Assembly (NCBI GenBank): GCA_910589125.1
Contig: CAJURX010000011.1
Span: forward strand, 1 to 64,000
Source: an uncultured Eggerthellaceae bacterium
Lineage (GTDB): Bacteria; Actinomycetota; Coriobacteriia; Coriobacteriales; Eggerthellaceae
DNA length: 64,000 nt
Direction of reading: 5' to 3'
Under the pieces are notes generated by a model, which saw nothing but the letters and a program-made list of their open reading frames with translations, was not told where the DNA came from and searched no databases. A program made the translations under genes and the position numbers. Shown piece by piece: positions 1-8,046 of this stretch (the stretch's first letter is position 1; each line of letters starts with the position of its first letter).

Positions 1-463
1 AGGTGCAGGGCTCGAGCCACATGTCCGAGCTGTAGCAGATGGTGCCCGCGCCGCCGGTATTCGGGCTGCCGAACAGGTTGGTGAACTTGTAGTGCAGGTT
101 GGACTGGGTGCGATAGGTGCCCTCGAAGAAGGCCAGGGTCTCCGCGCCATACTTCTCACGGAGGTCAGCGAGCCTCTCAGCGATCTCGTCGAAGGCCTGA
201 TCCCAGCTGATCTCCTCCCACTTGCCACTGCCACGCTCGCCTGCGCGCTTGAGCGGCTTCTTCAAACGATACGGGCTATACTCGAAGGACTTCCAGCGAT
301 CCTGCTCGAGTCGCGAGCATACGAAGCCCTCGTTGTGGGGGCAATCCGGGTCGCCCTCGATCTTGACGATGCGGCCGTTCTCCTTCGTGCAAAGCACACC
401 GCAGTTCAAGTGGCATAGGAAGCATGATGCGCGCTTGACTTCTCTCGTCGTGTCTTCGGCCAT
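1..463 (-). CDS. Molybdopterin oxidoreductase, large subunit (N-terminal part)
   Basis: The gene runs off the left edge, so only about 154 N-terminal codons are visible. It starts at the ATG at 463-461, preceded by a GGAAGG ribosome site. Cysteines at residues 14, 17, 21 and 49 give the C-x2-C-x3-C-x27-C pattern of an N-terminal 4Fe-4S cluster, followed by the family segment EISWDQAFDEI. No Tat or Sec signal precedes the cluster, so this piece looks cytoplasmic unless exported with a partner. It is divergent from the membrane LuxR regulator at 705, a common arrangement for respiratory Mo enzymes in Eggerthellaceae, so that regulator probably controls it. The substrate cannot be told because the Mo-ligand region is outside the window. 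Confidence 0.9.
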   Translation of the reverse strand, partial: MAEDTTREVKRASCFLCHLNCGVLCTKENGRIVKIEGDPDCPHNEGFVCSRLEQDRWKSFEYSPYRLKKPLKRAGERGSGKWEEISWDQAFDEIAERLADLREKYGAETLAFFEGTYRTQSNLHYKFTNLFGSPNTGGAGTICYSSDMWLEPCT

Positions 464-704
464 GTTGGTCCCTTCCTCTCGGTTTCCTTCATCTCTGCAA
501 GCCTCCCCGCCATCCTTGTCAGCCTATGAGCCCTTTGCCATAATCGGCTCATCCCAGACTTGAAGGTGCTTGCAAGACGTTGGGGGAACCGTATCGCGCT
601 GGTGCCTGTGGATGCATCGTCCACGGTGCCTGATTTAGAGCTAGATGGCGGGAAAGGCATCTCATCATCAGATGCTGAGAGCGGAATATCGGGGGTCATC
701 AAGG

Positions 705-2171
705 ATGGACGAGACCGAGAAGAAGCGCACTGGAATGCCTGTACAGGACGGGTTTCTCAGAACGTTCGGCGCAGGGCTCATAGCAGCAGCGGGCTTTGCT
801 TGCACATCTGCGTGGGGGATCTATGTGGTGCTCTCCCCATCCATGCCGATCCTCTCATTCGCCTCCATGGATCAAGCCATCAGCTGTCTCATCATCTCGA
901 AGCTGGCCTCCGTTGTGACCCTTCTGCTGTTCATGGCACGGCCTTCCATCCTTCGCGATCATCTTCGGATGCTCATCTTCCCATGCATGGCATGTGCATA
1001 TCTCCCTGTTGTGATCTGCGCTGTGCTCGGATGCTCGCAGGTGCCCATCCCGTTCGTCGTGTTGGGCGTTGCCTGGGCGCTCTGCGGGGCGGCCGATCTG
1101 GTGCTGCCCTTCGCATGGATGTCCGTGTTCTCCTTCATGCCAGCGCGACAGATCGCTCTCTCCATCGCTCTGGGCGGCATCTTGACCACGCCGCTGTTCT
1201 TGCTCGTGGCATGTGCCAGCTTTCCGCTCGTGAGCGTGTTCGCTGCTGTGGGGATGTTGGTCGCCAGCGCCGTGGGTGCCTACAAGCTGATCGGCTGCGA
1301 AGCTGTGGGGCCTTCGGAGCATGTTGAGAGCGGCTCTCCCTTGTCCTTCAGTGCCATGCTGTCCATGGCGGCTCATACGTTGGTGTATGGATACATGGCC
1401 GTGATGCTCTGCTCGTTGAGCTTTGCTTCCATCCTGATAGCGGGAAGCGCTGGCCTTGTGAGCTCGTGCGTCGCGGCATGGTGGTTGCGTAACTTCAACA
1501 AGCACAATTGGGATACGGACCGGTCACAGCGGCTCACGGTCCCTTTGGTGGTGATCGCCATCCTCATCATCCCGCTCACGGGGGAGGTGGGGCGGACGAT
1601 AGCCGCGGCGTGTGCCATCGCGGCGTTCTCCTATGTGACGCTCATGGAGTGGACGGGTACGGCGATCGCCAACGCCGAGTTCCGCCTTTCTGTGGGGATC
1701 CGCCAGGTGCAGGGCATGACCGTTCGATGGGTGGGATTCGCAGTGGGTGCCATCGTGGCATTCTTCGCGTTCTATATCCATCCTGCTTCTCCCATGGGCC
1801 TCGTGGCCATATCGAGCGCGCTGGTCGTGATCGCAGTGACCGCGTTCGCCGTCTATGAGGGAACGGAGCGGAAGGAGGTCAACGAGCTCTTGAAGCTGGC
1901 GGTGGGCGAGAGTCGCGAACTGGTCATCGATCCGCCGAAGAACGCTGCGCCCTTCCGCGATCGTTGCAACGCCATCATAGAGGCCGGTGGATTGACGCCG
2001 CGCGAGGCTGAGGTGTTCCTCTGCCTCGCCAAGGGCCGCAACACCGAATACATCCAAGGCAAGCTCTATATCAGTGCGAGCACCACGCGCACCCACATCC
2101 TCCACATCTATCGCAAGCTGGAGATCAACTCGCAGCAACAGCTCATAGACCTCGTTGACCTGAAGCAATGA
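705..2171 (+). CDS. LuxR-family regulator with multi-spanning membrane domain
   Basis: This 488-residue protein has a long hydrophobic N-terminal part with roughly ten to twelve predicted membrane segments (residues about 15-390) and a C-terminal LuxR/GerE helix-turn-helix (about 425-488, including LTPREAEVFLCLAKG and STTRTHILHIYRKL). It presumably senses a ligand at or in the membrane and regulates transcription. This domain layout is abundant in Eggerthellaceae next to molybdoenzyme genes. I prefer the ATG at 705, with GGGGG about ten bases upstream, over the in-frame ATGs at 645 and 672, which lack ribosome sites. It is divergent from the Mo enzyme at 463, about 240 bases away, which is its likeliest target. 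Confidence 0.88.
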   Translation: MDETEKKRTGMPVQDGFLRTFGAGLIAAAGFACTSAWGIYVVLSPSMPILSFASMDQAISCLIISKLASVVTLLLFMARPSILRDHLRMLIFPCMACAYLPVVICAVLGCSQVPIPFVVLGVAWALCGAADLVLPFAWMSVFSFMPARQIALSIALGGILTTPLFLLVACASFPLVSVFAAVGMLVASAVGAYKLIGCEAVGPSEHVESGSPLSFSAMLSMAAHTLVYGYMAVMLCSLSFASILIAGSAGLVSSCVAAWWLRNFNKHNWDTDRSQRLTVPLVVIAILIIPLTGEVGRTIAAACAIAAFSYVTLMEWTGTAIANAEFRLSVGIRQVQGMTVRWVGFAVGAIVAFFAFYIHPASPMGLVAISSALVVIAVTAFAVYEGTERKEVNELLKLAVGESRELVIDPPKNAAPFRDRCNAIIEAGGLTPREAEVFLCLAKGRNTEYIQGKLYISASTTRTHILHIYRKLEINSQQQLIDLVDLKQ

Positions 2172-2193
2172 CGTTCAGCGGTCTGGGGTTGCT

Positions 2194-2204
2194 GTAGGGG
2201 CGCA
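2194..2204 (+). repeat. Half copy of GTAGGGGCGCA intergenic repeat
   Basis: The sequence TTGCTGTAGGGGCGCAG here is shared exactly with positions 4127-4143, and its GTAGGGGCGCA core matches the left arm of the hairpin at 18686-18708. It lies just after the LuxR gene. It is probably one arm of an imperfect REP-like element. Confidence 0.5.
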
Positions 2205-2521
2205 GCTCTCTCGAGGATGCGGTTCGCTTGGGGGTGTGCTTTGCAGGTCGCAAGATCAGCGAATCGCATTAGCGCAGGGGTGCAGTTGGTTCGTGCCTGT
2301 GGGGATGGATAGAGGGGTATGGCGAAGGTGAGGTGTCTCGCGGATGGCTTGATGCGCTCTTGGCGAGGGCGCGGAAGCGCGGTGGGACGAATGGTGTGCT
2401 TTGCCGTATACTGTCCAACCGAATTGCAACTGAATAATCGGTCACCGGAGGGCAGCGTGCCGTAGCACGGGGGATCGTAGGTTGGATGCCTGCAGTCCGC
2501 CTGCCGGATAAGGTGTCGAGT
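2205..2521 (+). other. Non-coding leader region before the MATE gene
   Basis: No convincing gene is present. Visible elements are a possible -10 box TATACT at 2407-2412 with no good -35, a CCAACC/GGTTGG pair (2415-2420 with 2480-2485), and a small hairpin CGTGC-CGTA-GCACG at 2456-2469. I could not match it to a riboswitch consensus that I know. It leads into the terminator at 2522. Confidence 0.4.
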
Positions 2522-2571
2522 GAGCTCGGTCATAAGCGATCCATGTCGCTATTGGCCGGGCTCTTTTGTTT
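2522..2571 (+). terminator. Intrinsic terminator in the leader of the MATE gene
   Basis: The 18-base arm GAGCTCGGTCATAAGCGA (2522-2539) pairs with 2546-2563 in 16 of 18 positions, allowing two G-U pairs. The loop is TCCATG and the stem is followed by TTTTGTTT (2564-2571). It sits 350 bases after the LuxR gene and only 65 bases before the MATE start, so it may act as an attenuator for the MATE gene as well as an end point for upstream transcription. Confidence 0.72.
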
Positions 2572-2615
2572 GCAAGCGGGCATGTAGACCTGCCCGAGCT
2601 TGGCTGCAAGCCAAG
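2572..2615 (+). promoter_or_regulatory. Two mutually exclusive hairpins before the MATE ribosome site
   Basis: CAAGC-GGGCA (2573-2582) can pair with TGCCC (2591-2595) and GCTTG (2598-2602). Alternatively CTTGGC (2599-2604) can pair with GCCAAG (2610-2615). The shared CTTG segment means that only one can form. Both end a few bases before the GAGGAGG ribosome site at 2624-2630, so they could gate translation. This is a structural reading only. Confidence 0.4.
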
Positions 2616-2635
2616 GTAGTGCCGAGGAGGATCAT

Positions 2636-4045
2636 ATGAGTCAGGGATCGAACATATTCGCAACGCTTCCGCCAACGAAGCTCTTCTTTCGTTGTGCGAT
2701 CCCTGCGGCAACGATGTCGGTGTTCGGTGCGCTCTACTCCGTTGCTGATGGGATCTTCGTAGGTCGGTTCCTAGGGGAGGATGCTCTGGCCGCAGTCAAT
2801 CTGATCACGCCCATCGTCCTCATCGCCGAGGCGCTGTCGAGCATGGTGGCGACGGGGGCGTCAGTGAACATAGCCATGTTGCTGGGTCGAGGTGATCGCG
2901 AGGCAGCATCGCGCCTCTTCTCCTTTGCTGTGAAGGCCATCATCGCATTCTCGTGCATGATCGGGATGATGGGCCTCCTGTTCGCACGCCAATTCGTCAC
3001 CCTCATAGCACCCGGCGCCAGCGAGGAGACGATCCGGTTCGCTGTCGAATACCTTATGGTGTATTCGGCGTTCGCGCCGTTGATACCTGTATATTTCGCG
3101 ACCGACGACTTCTTGCGCGACTGCGGGAAAGGGCGGTTCGGCATGGTCGTGGGCATCGCGACCCAGGCGGCGAACGTGATCGCGGACTTCATCCTCATCG
3201 CTGTGCTCCATCAGGGGGTCGTGGCCGCAGCAGCATCCAGTTGCGTTGCCATAGCAGCGGGTTCTGTCATCACGCTCTTCGCCTTCCGGAAGAGGAGGCT
3301 GGATCTTTGCTATGTGCAGGGGCGCCCTCCTGCACGGCAGCTCGCACGCATCGTAGCGAACGGTTCGAGCGAGCTCTTCGGCAGCATCGCAGCTTCCGTC
3401 ATGAGCGTGATCACGAATCTGTTCCTCCTGCGCTATGGCGGAACACCGGCTGTTGCAGCGTTCTCCATCGTGATGTATGTCGACTCGATCATAGGGATGC
3501 TGGCGTTCGGCGTATGCGATGCTCTTCAGCCTGCGATCAGCTATTGCTGTGGCGCGAAGCTGTACGGTCGCATGAGGGCGATATTCAGTCGTGTGCTCGT
3601 GGCCACTGTTGCCGTGGCCGTTGCGTCCTTCTTGTTCATGTTCTTGGTGGGGCCTCAGGCTGCGGTCCTGTTCGTCAAGCCTGGCGAGGAGGAGTTGCTC
3701 GCTCTGAGCGTCGTTGGGGTGGAGCTGTTCTCGTTCTCGTATCTCGTCGGTTGGATCGACTTGTGCTTCTCGTCCTACTTCACGGCTCTGGACCGGCCTG
3801 TGCGCTCTTTGGTGGTATCTGTCTCTGGTGTGCTGGTGTTTCCGATCGCATTCATTGCGTTGTTGACGCCGCACTTCGGTCTGAATGGCATTTGGCTGTC
3901 TGCAACTGTCTCTGGCATTGCAAGCGGGCTGTTCACTTTGACCTTAGCGAAGACATTGAAGCCCGATCTGGCGCGCGCAGACGATCCGGAGGTGAGCCGT
4001 CGAGGTTGCGGCAGCGGCAGCAGCAAGCTGCAGCCCTACGGATGA
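2636..4045 (+). CDS. MATE family efflux transporter
   Basis: This integral membrane protein of 469 residues has about twelve membrane segments and the duplicated MATE fold. Family features include the N-terminal stretch with SVADGIFVGRFLG and DALAAVNL (about residues 32-55). MATE proteins export drugs, metabolites or guanidine-like cations using Na+ or H+ gradients; the substrate here is unknown. The ATG at 2636 follows GAGGAGG; the upstream in-frame ATG at 2600 falls inside the leader hairpins. The gene stands alone behind a long leader with a terminator, so it is probably regulated at RNA level. Confidence 0.92.
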   Translation: MSQGSNIFATLPPTKLFFRCAIPAATMSVFGALYSVADGIFVGRFLGEDALAAVNLITPIVLIAEALSSMVATGASVNIAMLLGRGDREAASRLFSFAVKAIIAFSCMIGMMGLLFARQFVTLIAPGASEETIRFAVEYLMVYSAFAPLIPVYFATDDFLRDCGKGRFGMVVGIATQAANVIADFILIAVLHQGVVAAAASSCVAIAAGSVITLFAFRKRRLDLCYVQGRPPARQLARIVANGSSELFGSIAASVMSVITNLFLLRYGGTPAVAAFSIVMYVDSIIGMLAFGVCDALQPAISYCCGAKLYGRMRAIFSRVLVATVAVAVASFLFMFLVGPQAAVLFVKPGEEELLALSVVGVELFSFSYLVGWIDLCFSSYFTALDRPVRSLVVSVSGVLVFPIAFIALLTPHFGLNGIWLSATVSGIASGLFTLTLAKTLKPDLARADDPEVSRRGCGSGSSKLQPYG

Positions 4046-4132
4046 TCCACAGTCTCCCCTGGGCATGGCTGCCTCTCTGTCGAGGATCCGGGAAGCTGCC
4101 TCCCTGGGACGTGCGACTTGATCGCTGTTGCT

Positions 4133-4143
4133 GTAGGGGCGCA
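4133..4143 (+). repeat. Half copy of GTAGGGGCGCA intergenic repeat
   Basis: Identical over 17 bases (TTGCTGTAGGGGCGCAG) to the copy near 2188-2204, and lying in the gap between the MATE gene and the toxin-antitoxin pair. Confidence 0.5.
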
Positions 4144-4158
4144 GTTCGTCTGTGTCTG

Positions 4159-4188
4159 TGATGACATCTGGACCGTCCCCTGTCATCA
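4159..4188 (+). repeat. CATCTGGACCG-type intergenic repeat, copy 1
   Basis: The inverted repeat TGATGACA (4159-4166) and TGTCATCA (4181-4188) flanks CATCTGGACCGTCCCC. The same core recurs at 27691-27716 and 32767-32789, each time upstream of an unrelated gene. It lies 65-95 bases before the antitoxin start. Confidence 0.6.
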
Positions 4189-4225
4189 TTGATGTTGACC
4201 GAGCGCGTTCCGTGGCGTACACTTT

Positions 4226-4240
4226 GTCATACGGTATGAC
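4226..4240 (+). promoter_or_regulatory. Palindromic operator of the toxin-antitoxin operon
   Basis: GTCATAC-G-GTATGAC is a perfect inverted repeat with 7-base arms around one base, ending 12 bases before the antitoxin ATG. Antitoxins of the RelB/DinJ ribbon-helix-helix class normally repress their own operon from such a site. Confidence 0.65.
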
Positions 4241-4252
4241 GAAAGGATGCAC

Positions 4253-4567
4253 ATGGATGCTATGGTATCAGCGCGTGTGCCTGTGGAGTTGCGCGACCAG
4301 GTGAATGCTGGGTTGCGCGCGATCGGGTCATCTCCCACCGAGCTCATCAATCATGCGTACGCATTCTTCTTGGAGACCAAGCAGCTTCCCGCATGCCATC
4401 CCTGCGTGAAGAGCGGTCGACGAACGCTCAGCGACGATCAGGTCAGCGCCCTTGCCAAGAGCATCGCGGAAACGTCGCATGCAGTACCAGGATCATTCTT
4501 TCAGGATGCTGACTATGAGCAGCTGCTCGAGGACGAGCTGAGGGATGCCTATGAAGCTCTTGCTTGA
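4253..4567 (+). CDS. RelB/DinJ-like antitoxin
   Basis: This 104-residue protein starts with MDAMVSARVPVELRDQV and continues with a short helical region, the ribbon-helix-helix pattern of RelB/DinJ antitoxins. The acidic C-terminal tail (EQLLEDELRDAYEALA) probably wraps the toxin. The ATG at 4253 is preferred over 4247 because GAAAGG then sits at a normal distance. The gene overlaps the PIN toxin at 4551 by 17 bases, and the palindrome at 4226 is the likely autoregulatory site. The pairing of a RelB/DinJ-type antitoxin with a PIN toxin is a mixed combination but not unheard of. Confidence 0.8.
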   Translation: MDAMVSARVPVELRDQVNAGLRAIGSSPTELINHAYAFFLETKQLPACHPCVKSGRRTLSDDQVSALAKSIAETSHAVPGSFFQDADYEQLLEDELRDAYEALA

Positions 4568-4997
4568 TACGAACATCCTCATCGATTACTACGCGCAGAG
4601 GCGTCCGTTCTTCGAAGATGCCGTGAGGCTTCGCGTAGCTGCCATGTTCGGAGATGTTGAGCTATGGGCAGCATCTGCATCGTTCGCGGACGTGGAATAT
4701 GTCTTGCGAAAGGCCATTCCCGTCAAGGAGCTGCGTCCTCTGATGCAACGCAGCTTGGAGTTCATCAGGATCGTTGCCCCTACTGCGGCGGATGCGGAAG
4801 AGGCTCTGGGGTCGACATGGCCAGACCTGGAGGATTTCCTCATCGCACGTTGCGCTGAGCGCATAAAGGCGGATCGCATCATAACGCGCGACAGCAACGG
4901 GTTCGTTGGGTCGTCCATCCTCGCACAGTCCCCCTCGGGCTTCTTTGCATGGTTGGAGGAGGAGCAGGGCATCGTCTACGATGAGGTCGCGTTCTAG
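4551..4997 (+). CDS. PIN-domain toxin (VapC-like ribonuclease)
   Basis: This 148-residue single-domain PIN protein has the first acidic metal ligand in LLLDTNILIDYY (residue 6), a second acidic motif in DLEDFLIARCA and a third in ITRDSNGF near the C-terminus. PIN toxins cut tRNA or other RNA until bound by their antitoxin. The start at 4551 is chosen because GAGGG (4540-4544) sits six bases upstream; the ATG at 4545 is adjacent to that site. It is translationally coupled to the antitoxin by a 17-base overlap. The target RNA is unknown. Confidence 0.85.
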   Translation: MKLLLDTNILIDYYAQRRPFFEDAVRLRVAAMFGDVELWAASASFADVEYVLRKAIPVKELRPLMQRSLEFIRIVAPTAADAEEALGSTWPDLEDFLIARCAERIKADRIITRDSNGFVGSSILAQSPSGFFAWLEEEQGIVYDEVAF

Positions 4998-5087
4998 GGC
5001 AGCGCAGCACCATGCATGCCGAGCTCTGCTGGTGAAGCGCTATGATGACGTGCTCAGGATGATGGCAGCCCGATCGGAGGAGGCAGC

Positions 5088-5453
5088 ATGGCGGACGGTA
5101 TCCTGTTCCTGGAATACCCGAAATGTTCTACGTGTCAGAAGGCGAAGGCATGGCTCGATGAGCAGGGGGTGCGCTACGAGGACCGGCATATCGTCGAGGA
5201 TAACCCTACTGCTGACGAGTTGCGTCAGTGGCACGAGCGCAGCGGCCTTCCGCTCAAGCGGTTCTTCAATACGAGCGGGATGCTCTATCGGGAGATGGAG
5301 CTGTCGAAGAAGCTTCCCGATATGGATGAGGCTGCCTGCTATGAGCTGCTGGCCACGAACGGGATGCTGGTGAAGCGGCCGCTCCTCGTGACCGATGCAA
5401 CGGCCATTCCAGGTTTCAAGGAAGCGGCATGGGCTGAGGCTCTGGCTGTATGA
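5088..5453 (+). CDS. ArsC/Spx-family thioredoxin-fold protein (arsenate reductase-like)
   Basis: At 121 residues this is the normal length for the ArsC/YffB/Spx family. A CxxC pair (CSTC) lies at residues 13-16 near the N-terminus in PKCSTCQKAKAWL, and LVKRPLLV (about residues 94-101) matches the conserved substrate-binding segment. GGAGGAGG lies six bases before the ATG. Members reduce arsenate or other thiol substrates, or act as redox regulators. There is no ars operon nearby, so a general thiol-redox role is as likely as arsenic resistance. A strong terminator follows. Confidence 0.85.
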   Translation: MADGILFLEYPKCSTCQKAKAWLDEQGVRYEDRHIVEDNPTADELRQWHERSGLPLKRFFNTSGMLYREMELSKKLPDMDEAACYELLATNGMLVKRPLLVTDATAIPGFKEAAWAEALAV

Positions 5454-5474
5454 GCCCTCTTCGTTGGTGCATGA

Positions 5475-5501
5475 AAAGACCCCTGTTGCGCAGGGGTCTT
5501 T
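5475..5501 (+). terminator. Bidirectional intrinsic terminator
   Basis: AAAGACCCCTG (5475-5485) and CAGGGGTCTTT (5491-5501) form a perfect 11-base stem with loop TTGCG. A- and T-rich flanks let it stop both the ArsC-like gene (+) and the convergent secreted-protein gene (-) that ends at 5540. Confidence 0.85.
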
Positions 5502-5539
5502 GACGTTGCTGATGAGGCGAGCCTTAGATGACCGAGGGC

Positions 5540-6106
5540 CTAGCGATGGCGCCCTCCGTGATGGCCACCCCCGTAGTTGTGACCGGTGCCTCTGCCCGTG
5601 CCACGGTTAGCATAGTTGTCGCATACACCATTGTTGTCCGCATCCGTGTACGACGGGCAGTCGGTGTAGCCGCCATTCGCGCAATAGCCACTGTGATATC
5701 CGTTGTAGCAATTGCCTTGAGCGTAGTTATCGCAGATGCCGTCGCCATCGTTGTCGATGAAGTAGGGAGCATAGGACTTCGAAGCGCTTGCGTTGGCAGC
5801 TGCTTCAGCCGCCGCTGCTTCGGCTGCGGCTTGGGCCTCCGCTTCAGCGGCAGCCGCCGCTGCAGCGTTGTTCTGATCGACGATCGTTTGTGCCGCTGCG
5901 GCGAGGCCATCAAAGGACTTGCAACCCTGATTCATCCATGCGACCAGCGTGTTCGAGATGTTGTTGGACGCTTTGACCGATACGGTGCGACCTGCAGATG
6001 CTCCTGCACCCGTGGTAGGCGCTCCTGCCTGAGCGAATGCAAAGGTAGGGACTGCGAGCGCTGCGCAGAGCGAAACGGCCAGCATGCCGATCGCGAGCTT
6101 CTTCAT
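5540..6106 (-). CDS. Secreted protein with Asp-rich calcium-type repeats and His/Gly-rich tail
   Basis: The 188-residue protein starts at the ATG at 6106 (GAGGTG upstream); the open frame extends further upstream but without the signal peptide in front. Residues 1-27 form a Sec signal peptide ending near AFAQA. An Ala/Glu-rich helical segment follows (about 70-100), then two similar loops, DNDGDGICDNY and DADNNGVCDNY, resembling calcium-binding thrombospondin-3 or EF-hand-like loops with conserved Cys. The tail ends HHGGRHR, possibly metal-binding. It is probably exported and cell-surface associated or extracellular. I do not recognise a named family, and its function is unknown. Confidence 0.72.
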   Translation of the reverse strand: MKKLAIGMLAVSLCAALAVPTFAFAQAGAPTTGAGASAGRTVSVKASNNISNTLVAWMNQGCKSFDGLAAAAQTIVDQNNAAAAAAAEAEAQAAAEAAAAEAAANASASKSYAPYFIDNDGDGICDNYAQGNCYNGYHSGYCANGGYTDCPSYTDADNNGVCDNYANRGTGRGTGHNYGGGHHGGRHR

Positions 6107-6356
6107 GACGAGGCACCTCATTCGAGCGATGGTTTCCGTTACCCGTATAGTGCCCGTTTCCTCCTGAAAGTCAAGGTTCGGAGGGCGATGAGGGTAGAGG
6201 AAGCGCATATGCCGATCGGGAGGAAGGAATGCGTCGATATCGCTACATCGACGCTGTGGAACGATCTTCTCCGTGCAGGGAATTACAATGCAGCGACCAG
6301 AGCTCGTCGTGCTCTGCTCTATCAGGTCGCACTGAGTCGGGCAGAAGGGAGGGACC

Positions 6357-7124
6357 ATGAGCGTGTTCGAAGTGACGGATCTCAGCATCGCCTACGATGC
6401 AACGGAGGATGCTGATGGGGCGACCCCTCGCCTTGATGGTATCTCCTTGCGCTTGGATGCGGGACGCATCTATGACCTCACGGGTCCTTCGGGTGCCGGC
6501 AAGTCGATGCTCTTGCGCGCATGCGCCCAGCTCATGACCATCAAAGGGGGAAGCCTGACCCTTGATGGCGTTGATAGCAGCACATTCAGCTATCAGGAGT
6601 GGCGCCGTCATGTCTGCTTGGTCCCCCAGCATGCCTCGCTCATCAGGGGCACCATTCGAGACAATCTCCTCTTGCCGTGGACGCTCAAGGTGAATCGTGG
6701 GACACAGGTCCCTCCCGATGATGAGCTGAGGGAGCTGCTGCAGGCGGCGCAGTTGGATGTCCCACTCGACCGGGATGCTGCAAAGCTCTCCGGCGGTCAG
6801 GCGGCTCGCGTGGCGCTCCTGCGCGCGTTCGCTACGAAACCGCGCGTCTTGCTGCTCGATGAGGTGGACGCCGCTCTTGACGATGCTTCCGCACAGGCAG
6901 TGGGAGAGCTCACCGTGCAGATCGTAGGTCGTGATGCCACGTGCTTGCGCATTCGCCATCGGCCACCCGATGGGAAGGCATCCAGCACCTTCCATCTGGA
7001 GGGTGGTCATCTTACCGTGCTCGGCATGCGCTCAGATATGGCTCCTCGGGAGATGGAGCCCACGGATCCTGTGGAGGCCTCGACGCCGCGCGACGCTGCG
7101 CAGCCATCAGGAGGTGAGGCGTGA
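6357..7124 (+). CDS. fetA: ABC transporter ATP-binding protein, FetA (YbbL)-like
   Basis: This 255-residue ATPase has Walker A GPSGAGKS (residues 43-50), signature LSGGQ (about 143) and Walker B LLLDEVDAALD. The Q-loop region VPQHASLIRG resembles FetA-type ATPases. After Walker B the usual H-loop His sits in an unusual IRHRP context. A tail of about 45 residues after the ATPase domain is Pro/Glu-rich. It overlaps the permease gene at 7124. FetAB-type systems export iron and protect against oxidative stress; that substrate is an inference from family resemblance. The ribosome site is GAAGGGAGG. Confidence 0.83.
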   Translation: MSVFEVTDLSIAYDATEDADGATPRLDGISLRLDAGRIYDLTGPSGAGKSMLLRACAQLMTIKGGSLTLDGVDSSTFSYQEWRRHVCLVPQHASLIRGTIRDNLLLPWTLKVNRGTQVPPDDELRELLQAAQLDVPLDRDAAKLSGGQAARVALLRAFATKPRVLLLDEVDAALDDASAQAVGELTVQIVGRDATCLRIRHRPPDGKASSTFHLEGGHLTVLGMRSDMAPREMEPTDPVEASTPRDAAQPSGGEA

Positions 7125-7915
7125 TGGAAGGTGGCGTCATCGACATCGGCTATGTGGAGCTCTTCGCTGCGAGCGCCCTCATGCTCATCGCGGGTATCGT
7201 CTCGTGGCGGCTCTCGCTCGGGCAAGAGAAGAACATCGCCATCTCCACGGTGCGTGCATTCGTGCAGCTTCTGGCCATGGGCTTCCTGTTGGTGTACCTC
7301 TTTCGCTATCAGAGCTGGTGGCTCGTGCTCCTCGTGCTCTTCCTCATGGCGCTCTGTGCGACGCAGATCGCAGTGAGCCGCGTGAAGCAGGGCGTGCGTG
7401 GGTTGCATCTGCCCGTATTCGCATCCCTGATGGCCTCTTCCATGGTGATCGCGTTCATCGTGGTGGAAGGGGTGATCCAGCCCGACCCGTGGTATAGCGC
7501 TCGACAGCTGGTGCCCATTGCAGGCATGGCGCTTGGCAACACCATGTCAGCGACGGCGGTAGCCATCGACCGGTTGTTCTCGGACATGGATAGCCGCTCG
7601 GATGAGATGTTCACGTTGGTCGCGCTGGGTGCCACACCGCGCGAGGCGGCGTTCCCGTCTATCAAGGCAGCGGTGGGAGCAGGCATCCTGCCCACGCTCG
7701 CCACGATGTGCGCTGCGGGCATCGTGCAGATCCCCGGTATGATGAGCGGTCAGATCCTGGCGGGAGCCGATCCGGTCGTAGCGGCGAAGTATCAGATCGT
7801 CGTGTTGCTCATGATGTCAGCGGCCACCACGCTCGCCATCGTGCTCATCTGCTTCCTCACGTTCCGCAAGCGCTTCTCGAAAGAGGGCTTCTACCTGGAT
7901 GCGGGCATTCGGTAG
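7124..7915 (+). CDS. fetB: ABC transporter permease, FetB (YbbM)-like
   Basis: This membrane protein of 263 residues has about six to seven segments and belongs to the UPF0014/FetB family. Recognisable parts are AISTVRAFVQLLAMG (about 40-54), VPIAGMALGNTMSATAVAIDRL (about 131-152) and LGATPREAAFPSIKAAV. The ATG at 7124 shares a base with the ATPase stop codon, and a GTG at 7121 is an alternative start; GGAGG lies at 7110-7114. Together with the upstream ATPase it forms a two-gene transporter, probably for iron or another metal. Confidence 0.85.
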   Translation: MEGGVIDIGYVELFAASALMLIAGIVSWRLSLGQEKNIAISTVRAFVQLLAMGFLLVYLFRYQSWWLVLLVLFLMALCATQIAVSRVKQGVRGLHLPVFASLMASSMVIAFIVVEGVIQPDPWYSARQLVPIAGMALGNTMSATAVAIDRLFSDMDSRSDEMFTLVALGATPREAAFPSIKAAVGAGILPTLATMCAAGIVQIPGMMSGQILAGADPVVAAKYQIVVLLMMSAATTLAIVLICFLTFRKRFSKEGFYLDAGIR

Positions 7916-8046
7916 AGCATTCGACAAGGATGGTCGTTCTGCGGGGAGCGGGCTGCGGAGGTCAGGCTTCCGGAGGGGTCGTGCTGCCCTTGGCAGCGGA
8001 GTTGGACGCAGGCTCCCTGAGAGGCTGGCCTGCGTGGAGCGTTGCA

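Noticed and set aside
2400..2520. Guanidine, TPP, cobalamin, fluoride or Moco riboswitch before the MATE gene
   Set aside because: I compared remembered consensus segments and found no match; only structure suggests regulation.
6107..6388. N-terminal extension of the secreted Asp-rich protein to 6388
   Set aside because: It would bury the signal peptide and overlaps the FetA start; ATG 6106 has the ribosome site and a normal signal peptide.
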